Assembly (NCBI RefSeq): GCF_002104475.1
Contig: NZ_NBOF01000001.1
Coordinates: forward strand, 124,001 to 188,000
Direction: 5' to 3'
Source: Cognaticolwellia mytili
GTDB taxonomy: Bacteria > Pseudomonadota > Gammaproteobacteria > Enterobacterales > Alteromonadaceae
Length of the DNA: 64,000 nt
Shown: positions 45,555 to 56,051 of the stretch, one piece after another
Layout of the letters: each line of letters begins with the position of its first letter
Position numbering within the stretch: position 1 is the first letter of the stretch
The notes under the pieces: generated by a model
Seen by the model: only the letters and a program-made list of their open reading frames with translations
Database searches by the model: none
What the model was told of the DNA's origin: nothing
Translations under genes and position numbers: made by a program

Positions 45555-46472
45555 GTGTTAAAAAACATCATAAAAGGCCTAGCCTTGTCGTTGGTATTCT
45601 CACCGTTTGTGATGGCAAATTCTGTTTGTAATCAAGATAGGGTGACACTGCAAGTACTGGGCTCTGGCGGACCCGAGTTAGATGATGGTCGAGCTTCAAG
45701 CAGTTACCTTATTTGGTTAGACGGGAAGGCAAGAGCTTTAGTTGATCTGGGTTCAGGCGCAAATGTTAATTTTGGCCAAGCGAATGCGCGTTTAGAAGAT
45801 ATTAGCGCTATTATGTTGACACATTTACATGTAGATCATAGTGCTGACTTACCCGCTTTTGTTAAAGGTGCTTTCTTTAGTGACCGAGAAGATGACCTTA
45901 CTATATTGGGACCAGAGGGAAATGCATTGATGCCGTCGACGACACAATTTGTTTCGCGTTTATTCGGCAACAAAGGTGCGTATGCCTACTTATCAAATTA
46001 CCTCGAGCCTGAACAACGCAGCGCTTTTAAACTGAAAACCAAAGATATAGCATTGGGTTTAAAAGCAGTAAGTCATTTTCCTGTTGGTAAAGACCTGATA
46101 TTAAGTACAATTCCTGTTCATCATGGCCCTATTGCTGCTGTGGCTTGGCGGGTTGATATAGCGGGCTGTGCTATTACGTTCTCAGGGGATATGAACAATC
46201 AATATCAAACCTTGGAAACGCTTGCATTAAATAGCGATATTTTGGTTATGCACAATGCTGTTCCTGAAACAGCAAGTGGTGTAGCAACTCATTTACATAT
46301 GACTCCGTCGCAAATTGGCCGTATTGCACAAAAAGCTAAAGTTAAAAAGTTAGTGATTTCTCATCGAATGAATCGCACTTTAGGCAAAGAAAAGGTAACA
46401 ACACAGCAGACTGAGCAATCTTATAAAGGTCCTATTTTCTTTGCTAATGACTTAGACAAATTCAGACCTTAA
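45555..46472 (+). CDS. Exported metallo-beta-lactamase-fold hydrolase
   Basis: About 305 residues with a signal peptide (IKGLALSLVFSPFVMA). The metal-binding motif LTHLHVDHSADLP (HxHxDH), a His in VHHGPIAAV, an Asp in FSGDMNNQ and a C-terminal His in VISHRM complete a two-metal site as in RNase Z-like and lactonase-like MBL proteins. The natural substrate is unknown; beta-lactams are not implied. The GTG at 45555 is chosen, with AGGAGAAG upstream. Confidence 0.82.
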   Translation: MLKNIIKGLALSLVFSPFVMANSVCNQDRVTLQVLGSGGPELDDGRASSSYLIWLDGKARALVDLGSGANVNFGQANARLEDISAIMLTHLHVDHSADLPAFVKGAFFSDREDDLTILGPEGNALMPSTTQFVSRLFGNKGAYAYLSNYLEPEQRSAFKLKTKDIALGLKAVSHFPVGKDLILSTIPVHHGPIAAVAWRVDIAGCAITFSGDMNNQYQTLETLALNSDILVMHNAVPETASGVATHLHMTPSQIGRIAQKAKVKKLVISHRMNRTLGKEKVTTQQTEQSYKGPIFFANDLDKFRP

Positions 46473-46625
46473 ATGTATTGCTTTAGAGCTTTTATGATTG
46501 TTGTTTTACTCAATGTGTATTAACGAGTGGATTAAGTCACTTTAATAATCTAAACGATGCAATAGTTTGGATTAATAGTTACCATAACTAAGTAAGTTAA
46601 TGGATTTATCAAAAGGAAAGATAAT

Positions 46626-46943
46626 ATGCGTGTATTTATTCTACTGTGCTTGTTTTTAGGCACTTTTAGTTCTGCTTATGCCAAAGAAGTTATTGTAGAG
46701 GTTTACAAAAAGAAGTTTAGGCCGGCAGAAGTCATAATAGAGCAGGGCGATACCATCATTTGGAAAAATATTGAAAAGCGACAGTATCATAATGTTTGGT
46801 TTAAACAGTTTGATACTGAAGAACCCGACTATTTCTTCCCTGGCGAAAGCTATCAGCGAACATTTAAGGATACAGGTAAATTTCCTTATGAGTGCGGTCC
46901 TCATCCAAAAATGACTGGTATCATTACTGTTGTAGAAAAATAA
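46626..46943 (+). CDS. Periplasmic cupredoxin (plastocyanin/azurin-like blue copper protein)
   Basis: 105 residues with a signal peptide (LLCLFLGTFSSAYA). The type 1 copper ligands are in place: His in RQYHNVWF and Cys-His-Met in YECGPHPKMTG. AAAGGAAAG precedes the ATG. It lies 212 bases before norQ on the same strand and may carry electrons to NirS or to the nitric oxide reductase, as blue copper proteins do in other denitrifiers. No FNR box was found directly upstream. Confidence 0.87.
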   Translation: MRVFILLCLFLGTFSSAYAKEVIVEVYKKKFRPAEVIIEQGDTIIWKNIEKRQYHNVWFKQFDTEEPDYFFPGESYQRTFKDTGKFPYECGPHPKMTGIITVVEK

Positions 46944-47001
46944 TACCTAATGTTGTAATTAAGTGATATTACTCACAAGTGAACTAAATTTTCCGGCTTG
47001 A

Positions 47002-47015
47002 TTGATCGGAATCAA
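47002..47015. promoter_or_regulatory. Perfect FNR/DNR box upstream of norQEF
   Basis: TTGATCGGAATCAA matches TTGAT-N4-ATCAA at all ten defined positions, 140 bases before norQ. It would direct transcription from about 47050. Confidence 0.8.
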
Positions 47016-47154
47016 ACACTATTCATTCTCATTACATTGTTGATTGCCATCATAGAAAAATGAGCGTACTTTACAGGCATATTCTAGTACCAACAAAATC
47101 ACTTTTTATTGATACTTTCGTTATTCTTAAGTGAAAGCGTGCAAATAGGAAATT

Positions 47155-47973
47155 ATGACTACTGTAAATTTAAATTCGATAGATGAAACAAGTGATGGTG
47201 CATTATTTTATCAAGAGCAAGACAATGAAGTTGCTCTTTTTGAGTATGCTTATGGCCATCAATTACCCGTGCTTATTAAAGGACCTACGGGCTGTGGTAA
47301 AACGCGTTTTGTCGCCCATATGGCAGAAAAATTAAATAAACCGCTGTATACCGTTGCTTGTCACGATGATTTAACCGCTGCAGACTTAGTTGGGCGTCAT
47401 CTTGTCGGGCCTGAAGGCACTTACTGGCAAGATGGCCCATTAACGAAAGCAGTACGCGAAGGTGGTATTTGTTATTTAGACGAAGTAGTTGAAGCACGAA
47501 AAGACACGACAGTCGTTTTACATCCCTTAGCGGATGATCGTCGTATTTTACCATTAGAAAGAACTGGCGAGTTAATTGAGGCCGCACCTGGTTTTATGTT
47601 GGTGGTATCATATAATCCAGGTTATCAGAACTTATTTAAGGGTATGAAGCCCAGTACTCGACAGCGCTTTATTGCGTTACGTTTTGATTATCCTGAACGC
47701 CAAGTTGAGCAAGACATCATTATTAAAGAAACGGGTGTAGAACCAAATATTGCTAGTAAATTGGTAGAATTGGCACAAGCTCTACGTCGATTAGAAGAAA
47801 ATGATCTTGAAGAAGTTGCCTCAACACGTTTACTTATTTACGCGGCAAAAATGATGTCTTCAGGTATGGATCCTATTGAAGTGTGTCGTTGTTGTTTAGC
47901 TGAGCCATTATCTGATGATATACAAACTGTAAATTCAATTATGGAAGTGGCGAAAATTTACTTTGATGCCTGA
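47155..47973 (+). CDS. norQ: Nitric oxide reductase activation protein NorQ (MoxR AAA+ ATPase)
   Basis: 272 residues: Walker A GPTGCGKTRF, Walker B ICYLDEVVE, sensor 1 VVSYNPGYQ. NorQ with NorD inserts the non-haem iron into NorB. Here it heads norQ-norE-norF, separated from norCB and norD, which have their own FNR-type sites. The stop overlaps the norE start. Confidence 0.93.
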   Translation: MTTVNLNSIDETSDGALFYQEQDNEVALFEYAYGHQLPVLIKGPTGCGKTRFVAHMAEKLNKPLYTVACHDDLTAADLVGRHLVGPEGTYWQDGPLTKAVREGGICYLDEVVEARKDTTVVLHPLADDRRILPLERTGELIEAAPGFMLVVSYNPGYQNLFKGMKPSTRQRFIALRFDYPERQVEQDIIIKETGVEPNIASKLVELAQALRRLEENDLEEVASTRLLIYAAKMMSSGMDPIEVCRCCLAEPLSDDIQTVNSIMEVAKIYFDA

Positions 47974-48598
47974 TAACCTGCAGCAAGCGCTGGGTGCTTC
48001 TACTAATGAACCAACAGCTTCCTCAAAGAGTAATCTGAAAAAACTGCCTGGCGACTTAGCCATGTGGTTTTTTATTTTGGCTGAACTCACAGTATTTGCT
48101 ATCTTTTTTATTGGTTTTGCCATCGCGGAAAACCTTAACCTTGTGATGTTTGCCGAAGGTAAGGCTCAACTACATAAAGTGGCAGGTCTGATCAATACTA
48201 TTGCTTTAATTACCAGTAGTTATTTTGTGGCTATCTCCTTACATTCAATGCGAGTTCGGAACGACCGACAAGCGGTCTTTCGATTAATACTCGCTTTGGT
48301 TTTTGCTGCAGTCTATATTGTAATCAAACTGTGGGAATATGAATCATTGTTTGAGCAAGGTATTGATATAGAAACTAATACCTTTTTCACCTTGTATTTT
48401 TTAATAACAGCCTTCCATTTTATGCATATTCTGCTCGGCATGGTGATCTTGGTATACATGGCTAAAAATGCTTATCAAGGTAAATATAATGATTCAAGTT
48501 CGGAAAGTGAATTTTCAGGTTTTGAATCAGGGGCGTGTTATTGGCATATGGTTGACTTGTTGTGGATTATTCTTTTTCCACTAATATATGTCATTTGA
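47966..48598 (+). CDS. norE: NorE, cytochrome c oxidase subunit III-like membrane protein
   Basis: 210 residues with five transmembrane helices and the haem-copper oxidase subunit III pattern (PGDLAMWFFILAELTVFAIF near the start, FHFMHILLGMVILVYMAKNA, YWHMVDLLWIILFPLIYV at the end). NorE is an accessory factor that raises NO reductase activity in Paracoccus and Pseudomonas. The ATG at 47966 overlaps the end of norQ by eight bases, indicating coupled translation. Confidence 0.9.
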   Translation: MPDNLQQALGASTNEPTASSKSNLKKLPGDLAMWFFILAELTVFAIFFIGFAIAENLNLVMFAEGKAQLHKVAGLINTIALITSSYFVAISLHSMRVRNDRQAVFRLILALVFAAVYIVIKLWEYESLFEQGIDIETNTFFTLYFLITAFHFMHILLGMVILVYMAKNAYQGKYNDSSSESEFSGFESGACYWHMVDLLWIILFPLIYVI

Positions 48599-48667
48599 TC
48601 ACTTAAAAGTCACTAACAACGAGCAATATTATTTTACTAATGATTGTAATAATTAGGTGTTAAGTAA

Positions 48668-48934
48668 ATGATGAAATTTTGGCAGCGCTATGCACTTAGT
48701 TGGGGTTGGTTGATTATATTGACTATGGCTTCTGTTGCTATTGGCCAGTATTTTCAATATGCTACTTTGAATTCTGTGCTGTTTATTGCGATAGTTATGT
48801 TGATTATTGCCTTAAAAGGCCAGCAAATAGTTGATGTATTTATGGAGCTAAAGCACGCGCCTAGCCTTTGGCGCAATATCATGCTTTCTTACGTTATTGT
48901 AGTACCATTGATCATCACGCTTATTTATATTTAA
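48668..48934 (+). CDS. norF: NorF-like small membrane protein (cytochrome c oxidase subunit IV type)
   Basis: 88 residues with three hydrophobic helices (WGWLIILTMASVAIGQYF, LFIAIVMLIIALKGQQIV, NIMLSYVIVVPLIITLIYI) and the conserved ALKGQQIVDVFMELKHAP of the COX4/NorF family. It follows norE after 69 bases and is thought to work with it. A second ATG at 48671 is an equal start candidate. Confidence 0.82.
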   Translation: MMKFWQRYALSWGWLIILTMASVAIGQYFQYATLNSVLFIAIVMLIIALKGQQIVDVFMELKHAPSLWRNIMLSYVIVVPLIITLIYI

Positions 48935-49200
48935 TTATTCAGATGTCAAATAGCAAACTAGAGTTACCACAAAAAAGTAAATTGATATTACTTTTTATGC
49001 GTTCATATTTCAGCCTCTATCATTCGTTAACTTTTACACCATAGTTGACAAATAGAGTGAATTTTTCTCAGAGTTTGTTAGCACCTCTTATTTTATAGAC
49101 TATACGCTAAATCAGGTTTATTTGAGGTCGTATATGATGATGTCGTTATAACGCAGATGTTCCTTTCCAACAGTACCAGTACCACCATAATAAACTTATT

Positions 49201-49247
49201 ACTACAACACTAAAACCCTATTTAAAATATGGTTTTAGTGTTGTAGT
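49201..49247. terminator. Long perfect hairpin between norF and norC
   Basis: ACTACAACACTAAAACC (49201-49217) pairs over 17 bases with GGTTTTAGTGTTGTAGT (49231-49247). It probably ends norQEF transcription. The rest of 48935-49338 shows no gene or other signal. Confidence 0.65.
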
Positions 49248-49338
49248 CGTTAAATTAGTGGTTCTGGAATTTATAACGGTCTATTTTTAAGCAAGTTCAA
49301 TTTTTTTTTGAATTTATTTGTTACACATCCTCAAAAAC

Positions 49339-49352
49339 TTGATTCTTATCAA
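49339..49352. promoter_or_regulatory. Perfect FNR/DNR box and promoter of norCB
   Basis: TTGATTCTTATCAA is a perfect site. A -10 TATCAT lies at 49375-49380, placing the start near 49387, exactly the -41.5 class II geometry, 34 bases before norC. Confidence 0.85.
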
Positions 49353-49420
49353 GGTGAGTATGGTGATCTTGTCCTATCATTAATTTGCTTTATTACATTA
49401 TTTCTAATAAGGGAAACACC

Positions 49421-51254
<1,834 letters not shown>

Positions 51255-51303
51255 GCAATAAACTTCATTCAGCTTATTGAATGAAAATTATGCTACTTTG
51301 TAT

Positions 51304-51340
51304 AAAGCCGTGGTAGTGATATCACGGCTTTATTTTTTTT
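51304..51340 (+). terminator. Intrinsic terminator of norCB
   Basis: AAAGCCGTG / CACGGCTTT stem followed by ATTTTTTTT. Confidence 0.85.
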
Positions 51341-51373
51341 CAGATAAAGCCTGAATAACCATAACTGGATAAA

Positions 51374-51676
51374 TTGGAGAATCGTTTGATTGAAGAGCAA
51401 CTAACACAACGTAAAAATAAACACATATTGCAACGCTTTGCTAAAATTGTTGGAATTATTAGCATTATTGTCGCTCTTGTATGTGCGGGATATTTACTGT
51501 CTTTAACTGACAGTGAAGATAAAGTAATGAAAGCGTTTTTTGGCTCGATTTCATTTTTCTGTTTTATGATGGGCTTAGTACTGCAAAGTATTGGTAGCGC
51601 CAACTTACCTGATCTTACTGTACCAAAAGACAAAGTAGAGCAAGAAGCTGAACGTGAAACTGGAGATGAAAAATAG
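51374..51676 (+). CDS. Small unknown membrane protein between norCB and norD
   Basis: About 96-100 residues: a basic N-terminus (LTQRKNKHILQRF), two hydrophobic helices (IVGIISIIVALVCAGYLLSL and FFGSISFFCFMMGLVLQSIG) and an acidic tail (KDKVEQEAERETGDEK). The start is either TTG 51374 or TTG 51386; the second has GGAG at a normal distance. I do not recognise the family. Its place between norB and norD hints at a role in NO reductase assembly. Confidence 0.65.
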   Translation: MENRLIEEQLTQRKNKHILQRFAKIVGIISIIVALVCAGYLLSLTDSEDKVMKAFFGSISFFCFMMGLVLQSIGSANLPDLTVPKDKVEQEAERETGDEK

Positions 51677-51748
51677 TTACAGGGCTGTTTTAACTTAAGC
51701 ATAGGTATTACTTTAATAGCAATTTAAGTACTTCTCATTACCAAGTAA

Positions 51749-51762
51749 TTTGACATACATCA
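51749..51762. promoter_or_regulatory. FNR/DNR-like box upstream of norD
   Basis: TTGACATACATCAC matches the consensus at 8 of 10 positions. A -10-like CATATAAA follows at 51789-51796 and norD starts at 51838. Confidence 0.6.
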
Positions 51763-51837
51763 CAATACGCCTTTAACATTTTTGCTAGCATATAAAAGTT
51801 AAGTGAATCATGTAGTAATCTTTTTAGGAAGAGCAAA

Positions 51838-53676
51838 ATGGAAGAGTGGGTTGGCGGTCTTTGGCACAAATATATAACACGTAAAGCTAGCACTGAATAT
51901 ACTGATGCGGCAGTACAGTTTTCTGAAATAGGCCATGCCGTTGGGATGGTATTTCGCGCGTTAGGCGGTGATGCGATTAAACGCGTTGAAGCAGCAAGTG
52001 ATCGTGACTATATTGTCCGTCGTAGTTTCCTTCAAAAAATTGCCGGTGAAAACCAACAAATTAGCCTAGCATGGCAAGACGAAGATAGTTTACGACTGCC
52101 AGAAACCTTAGCAGTTTTTCCTACCGTAGAATTAAATCACGACCTTTATATTTGGCTAGCGGTATTGGCTGCACAGCATAATGGCAAGTTCCGTCATTGG
52201 GCGATTGATAATCAACAGTTGGTTGTTGATGTACTTGCTCGTTATCCTGCATTGAAACAGCGTTATGACCGTTTAGCTGCTGCTTTTGTTAATAGTCGTG
52301 CAGATCATTCTAAACGACCAAAGTCAGAACGTATGATGGAAGAAGCTATCATTAAAGCCATCGTTAATCCTGGTTCAGTGCAAGAATTCCCCATGGTAAA
52401 TTACGCCCCACAAGCGGTCTATTTATGGTTATACCCGTCAGCACAAGTCGATCCACAAGTATTACCAGATTATGAAGATGATGAGGACGTTGAAGCGGCA
52501 GAATTAGGTAAAGCGAAAAAAAGCGATACCAGTCGTAAAAAAGCAGAGCGCGTAGACTCAGGTGATGAAAAAGATGGCATGATGATCTTTCGCCTTGAGA
52601 CCATGTTTTCGTGGAGTGAGTTTTCTAAGCTTGACCGTGGTACCGATGATAGTGACGACGATGATGAAGATAATCAACGCGTTGCTGAAGATTTAGATAA
52701 AATTACTGTTTCAAAAGAGCAAAGCCAAAAAAGTGCTCGTATTAAAATTGATATGGATTTGCCGTCAGCATCTGAAGACGATATTCCTTTAGGTGAAGGC
52801 ATTAAAATACCGGAATGGAACTATAAAAAGCAGCGATTAGAGGAAGACCGTTGTTTATTACACCCGATGCTGCCAAAAGATGCGGCAGCTAAACCACTGC
52901 CGGCTAAATTACAAAAAACGGCAAAAACAATTCAAGCGCAATTTGAGCAATTACGTAGTGTTAGATATTGGCTAAAAGGTGAAGAGCAGGGGGAAGAGTT
53001 AGACTTATCGGCTTGGCTTGATTTTCATATAGAATCGAAAATATCACCGACCAAAGAAAGAGGTTTATACCGAAGTTTTCGTGGTAATAATCGCGACATT
53101 TCAAGTTTGTTATTGGCCGATTTATCGATGTCGACAGACTCTTATTTAGATGACAATAACCGTGTTATCGATGTTGTACAAGATTCTATGTTGCTGTTCG
53201 GCGAAGCATTACATAGTGTTGGTGATAGCTTTGCTATGTATGGTTTTTCTTCGGTAAAACGTAGCAATGTTCGCTTTTCATTATTAAAAAACTTTAACGA
53301 AAAGTACGATGATATTATTCGTGGTCGTGTGCAAGCTATTCGCCCTGGCTTTTATACTCGAATGGGCGCTGCTATTCGTCAAGCGACTAAAATTTTGGTT
53401 GAGCAAAAAAGCTCACAAAAGCTGTTATTAATACTAACTGATGGCAAGCCAAATGATATCGATCATTACGAAGGGCGTTTTGGTATTGAAGATACACATC
53501 AAGCAATAAAAGAAGCGGCTAAGTTTGGTATCAAACCGTTTTGCATAACGGTTGACCAAGAAGCGCAAAGTTACCTACCTTATATTTTTGGAAGTAACGG
53601 CTATACCGTTATTTTACGACCTGAGCAGTTACCCGTTAGGTTGCCGCAACTTTATCATCAGCTAACAAATCAGTAA
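51838..53676 (+). CDS. norD: Nitric oxide reductase activation protein NorD (VWA domain)
   Basis: NorD, 612 residues: a helical N-terminal part, an acidic Asp/Glu-rich middle (about residues 210-310) and a C-terminal von Willebrand A domain with the metal site LLADLSMSTDSY (DxSxS) and ILTDGKPNDIDHYEG. It works with NorQ as a chelatase-like pair loading FeB into NorB. AGGAAGAGC precedes the ATG. The downstream zinc-ribbon gene is 11 bases away. Confidence 0.93.
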   Translation: MEEWVGGLWHKYITRKASTEYTDAAVQFSEIGHAVGMVFRALGGDAIKRVEAASDRDYIVRRSFLQKIAGENQQISLAWQDEDSLRLPETLAVFPTVELNHDLYIWLAVLAAQHNGKFRHWAIDNQQLVVDVLARYPALKQRYDRLAAAFVNSRADHSKRPKSERMMEEAIIKAIVNPGSVQEFPMVNYAPQAVYLWLYPSAQVDPQVLPDYEDDEDVEAAELGKAKKSDTSRKKAERVDSGDEKDGMMIFRLETMFSWSEFSKLDRGTDDSDDDDEDNQRVAEDLDKITVSKEQSQKSARIKIDMDLPSASEDDIPLGEGIKIPEWNYKKQRLEEDRCLLHPMLPKDAAAKPLPAKLQKTAKTIQAQFEQLRSVRYWLKGEEQGEELDLSAWLDFHIESKISPTKERGLYRSFRGNNRDISSLLLADLSMSTDSYLDDNNRVIDVVQDSMLLFGEALHSVGDSFAMYGFSSVKRSNVRFSLLKNFNEKYDDIIRGRVQAIRPGFYTRMGAAIRQATKILVEQKSSQKLLLILTDGKPNDIDHYEGRFGIEDTHQAIKEAAKFGIKPFCITVDQEAQSYLPYIFGSNGYTVILRPEQLPVRLPQLYHQLTNQ

Positions 53677-53687
53677 AAGGGGTTATC

Positions 53688-53879
53688 ATGTCTCACGAAA
53701 AAATTACCTGCTTGTTTTGTCAAAGCAAAAATGACAAAACACTTAAAAACTGTGCTAATTGCGGTATGGCACTGGCTGAAAATCATCCCGAAGGGAAAGC
53801 GCGCTGGAGTTTTTTTCAAAAAGCGTTTTGGGGCATTGTGATTTTTTGTCTTGTGATGATGTACTATTTACCACGATAA
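53688..53879 (+). CDS. Small zinc-ribbon membrane protein, DnrP-like
   Basis: 63 residues: a CxxC...CxxC zinc ribbon (CLFCQSKNDKTLKNCANCGM) and one C-terminal transmembrane helix (FWGIVIFCLVMMYYL). It resembles the small DnrP protein found next to denitrification genes in Pseudomonas and relatives; its biochemical role is not established. It follows norD by 11 bases with AAAAGGGG as ribosome site, so it is part of the same operon. Confidence 0.72.
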   Translation: MSHEKITCLFCQSKNDKTLKNCANCGMALAENHPEGKARWSFFQKAFWGIVIFCLVMMYYLPR

Positions 53880-53896
53880 ACTACCGAAGATATCGA

Positions 53897-53928
53897 GCAC
53901 TGAGCTTTACTTAAAAAATACTCAGTGC
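53897..53928 (+). terminator. Hairpin after the norD operon
   Basis: GCACTGAG / CTCAGTGC perfect stem 18 bases after the last stop; no T-run. Confidence 0.4.
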
Positions 53929-54125
53929 GCAATAAACGTTCTTACTGTTGTTTTAGTCCTTGTAACCATTAATTTTGAGTGTCTACTGACTAAATTTTGT
54001 AGCAAGTAGCTTGGGTAGATACTTGCTAGCATCAATGATTGGCAAGTAAACCTCCTGACTAAGAATATTTTGTGATGAATTATTCTTATGTTCTTATAAG
54101 TAGCTTACTTACTCGTATTTCACTG

Positions 54126-54857
54126 TTACTTATAGTAATGAAACCATTTTTTAAAGATGAAGCCTTGAACGTAATCGACATTTATTTTGCGAGCAAAAAT
54201 AATGTCAGCCTCTGTTTCTATCCCTTCTAAAATCACTTTTTTGCCAGCACTGTGAGCATAACGGATCAAAGCTTCAACTAATAACATAAAGTCGGTATTG
54301 TGTTTCTCAGCCACTACATGTTTGTCTAGTTTTATATAATCAACTAGCTGAATTACAGAGGTTGAGATCATCGAAAGCGGGTTACAAACATCGTCGATGG
54401 CAGTATTAATATTGCTTTTTGATAAAGTATCAATCATTGCCAAGCTTTTAATCGCATCGTTAATTTCTGAATTTTCTATTAGTTCAACCACAATGTTGGC
54501 ACTTTTAAAGCTCTTAAACAGTCTTAGGAATGGGTTCTTTTCATTGTCTTCGCCAGTAGAGAAATAAGAGTCTTGATCTAAATTGACAAATATATCGCTT
54601 TTAGTGGGGGCATGGTCTAGTTGTAGCAATTTTTGTTGGTATTCCACTTGGAAAAGGCTGAGCGGACTATCATGTAAAGCCGCATAAATTACATCTGGCG
54701 GAATGTTATTATTATCTTTATCTGCGAACCTTGCTAAACATTCGTAGGCCATAATATCTTTAGATTTTAAGTCGACAATAGGTTGATATTCTACGCCATA
54801 ACGCTGCGACTCAATTAGTTCAATTAAGCTCAGTGGGGAGATTTGTTTGTTATTCAT
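54126..54857 (-). CDS. EAL-domain cyclic-di-GMP phosphodiesterase, stand-alone
   Basis: 243 residues, a single EAL domain without a visible sensor domain. The signature is AYECLAR (ECL in place of EAL, keeping Glu and the Arg). Other active-site residues are kept: Asn in IFVNLDQ, Glu in VVELIEN, the Asp pair in TAIDDV, Lys in IKLDK, Glu in LEGIET and Gln in VQGF. It is therefore likely active in hydrolysing c-di-GMP. DDFG is reduced to DDVC. Cytoplasmic. Confidence 0.87.
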   Translation of the reverse strand: MNNKQISPLSLIELIESQRYGVEYQPIVDLKSKDIMAYECLARFADKDNNNIPPDVIYAALHDSPLSLFQVEYQQKLLQLDHAPTKSDIFVNLDQDSYFSTGEDNEKNPFLRLFKSFKSANIVVELIENSEINDAIKSLAMIDTLSKSNINTAIDDVCNPLSMISTSVIQLVDYIKLDKHVVAEKHNTDFMLLVEALIRYAHSAGKKVILEGIETEADIIFARKINVDYVQGFIFKKWFHYYK

Positions 54858-55034
54858 CCATTATTGCAAGTAAATAGCTTACTCGCATCATCCTAATACT
54901 TAGATTTCCTCAACTTTAAATAAGAACTATTATCATGTAAAGACTTTATGTCCAGCTTATACAAATTCATTTGTTCAGCGAAGAATAAAGCAACATATTG
55001 TTCGAATTATATAAAAATATTACAATTACTTTAG

Positions 55035-55550
55035 TTACAATAGCTCCTCTACAATCAATTTCAACAGAAATGTTTCTCTTTCAATTGATAAGCCTTTTTT
55101 GGCACTATTACGAATAACCGACTCGTTGTGTGCTATTGCATCGTGAATATTATGCCAAAGTGGTTTCATACCATTTTGCAATTCATGAGGTTCAAGTTCA
55201 GGTGCTAGTAATTTCGCGTCAATATCGCAGGTATAGCAATATGACAGCATATGAACTACATCGAAACCAGGTTTATACCAATTTCGATACTCCTCATAAC
55301 AGCCGAACGCTTTAATATTACTGACATTATGGGCACCGGTTTCTTCACGCAATTCACGAACTAAACCCGTAATATTATCTTCGCCTTCATCTATACCACC
55401 ACCAGGCAAACTATAATCGTGATAACGCTCGGTAAAAAGTAAAAGAATATCTTCACCTTTCATTACAATGGCACGCGTGGCTTTGCGGGTGAAGTTGTTG
55501 TCAATATTCGTGTGAAGATTAGTAACTTTAGTAGATTTTAATAATCGCAT
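55035..55550 (-). CDS. Nudix hydrolase
   Basis: 171 residues with a complete Nudix box: GGGIDEGEDNITGLVRELRE then ETGA. The preceding strands (RAIVMKGEDILLLFTERYHD YSLPGGG) are typical of ADP-ribose or nucleotide-sugar pyrophosphohydrolases. The substrate cannot be assigned. Monocistronic, minus strand. Confidence 0.85.
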   Translation of the reverse strand: MRLLKSTKVTNLHTNIDNNFTRKATRAIVMKGEDILLLFTERYHDYSLPGGGIDEGEDNITGLVRELREETGAHNVSNIKAFGCYEEYRNWYKPGFDVVHMLSYCYTCDIDAKLLAPELEPHELQNGMKPLWHNIHDAIAHNESVIRNSAKKGLSIERETFLLKLIVEELL

Positions 55551-55824
55551 AACAGGTTATTTTTACGAAGTGTTTTTGATAAATGGGGATAGATAGCAGT
55601 GAATTCAACATAAATTGAAATCTATATTTTGAGTTTAAGTGTGAAAACTTTCAGTATGGTAAGATTTTACTGTTTCAAACGTATTTGTTGTTAATTTTAT
55701 GTTTCGTTTCCTTTCTTTTTATAGTTAATAAGTTTCGAAGTGAAATTTAAATTTAAATTTATAAGGTAAAATGAAAGTTGTTGTGTAATAATACAGTTGT
55801 TGTAACGTTAATTAGGAGAGTATT

Positions 55825-55974
55825 ATGTCTCACGAAGAAACTGTAAAAGCAATTGAGCCTAGCGAGCAAGCTATGGATATGTCAAAAACGATTGAACAGC
55901 AATTAACTGATGCCAATGATGAAATTGCAGATTTAAAAATGCAAATTGCTTGGTTAGAGCGCTCTTACGAATAA
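55825..55974 (+). CDS. 49-residue coiled-coil protein
   Basis: A short but convincing gene: TTAGGAGAG ribosome site five bases before ATG, 49 codons, and an immediate terminator. The product begins MSHEETVKAIEPSEQAMDMS and continues with IEQQLTDANDEIADLKMQIA, a heptad-patterned acidic helix, ending WLERSYE. It has no membrane segment. It resembles SlyX-like short coiled coils in style but I cannot assign a family. The upstream 55551-55824 gap is AT-rich and contains only its presumed promoter. Confidence 0.7.
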   Translation: MSHEETVKAIEPSEQAMDMSKTIEQQLTDANDEIADLKMQIAWLERSYE

Positions 55975-55992
55975 AACCAGAATTTATTATTT

Positions 55993-56029
55993 AAAAAGGT
56001 CGATATGAATATTCATATCGACCTTTTTT
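55993..56029. terminator. Bidirectional terminator, perfect palindrome
   Basis: AAAAAGGTCGATATGAAT / ATTCATATCGACCTTTTT, an 18-base perfect stem-type palindrome with T-runs on both strands. It serves the small coiled-coil gene and the convergent Old Yellow Enzyme gene. Confidence 0.9.
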
Positions 56030-56051
56030 CTTTGCGCTATTGAACGAGTTA

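Noticed and set aside
45555-46472. Metallo-beta-lactamase resistance gene
   Set aside because: The fold and HxHxDH motif are shared by many hydrolases. Overall sequence looks like the RNase Z/lactonase-like group, so antibiotic resistance is not claimed.
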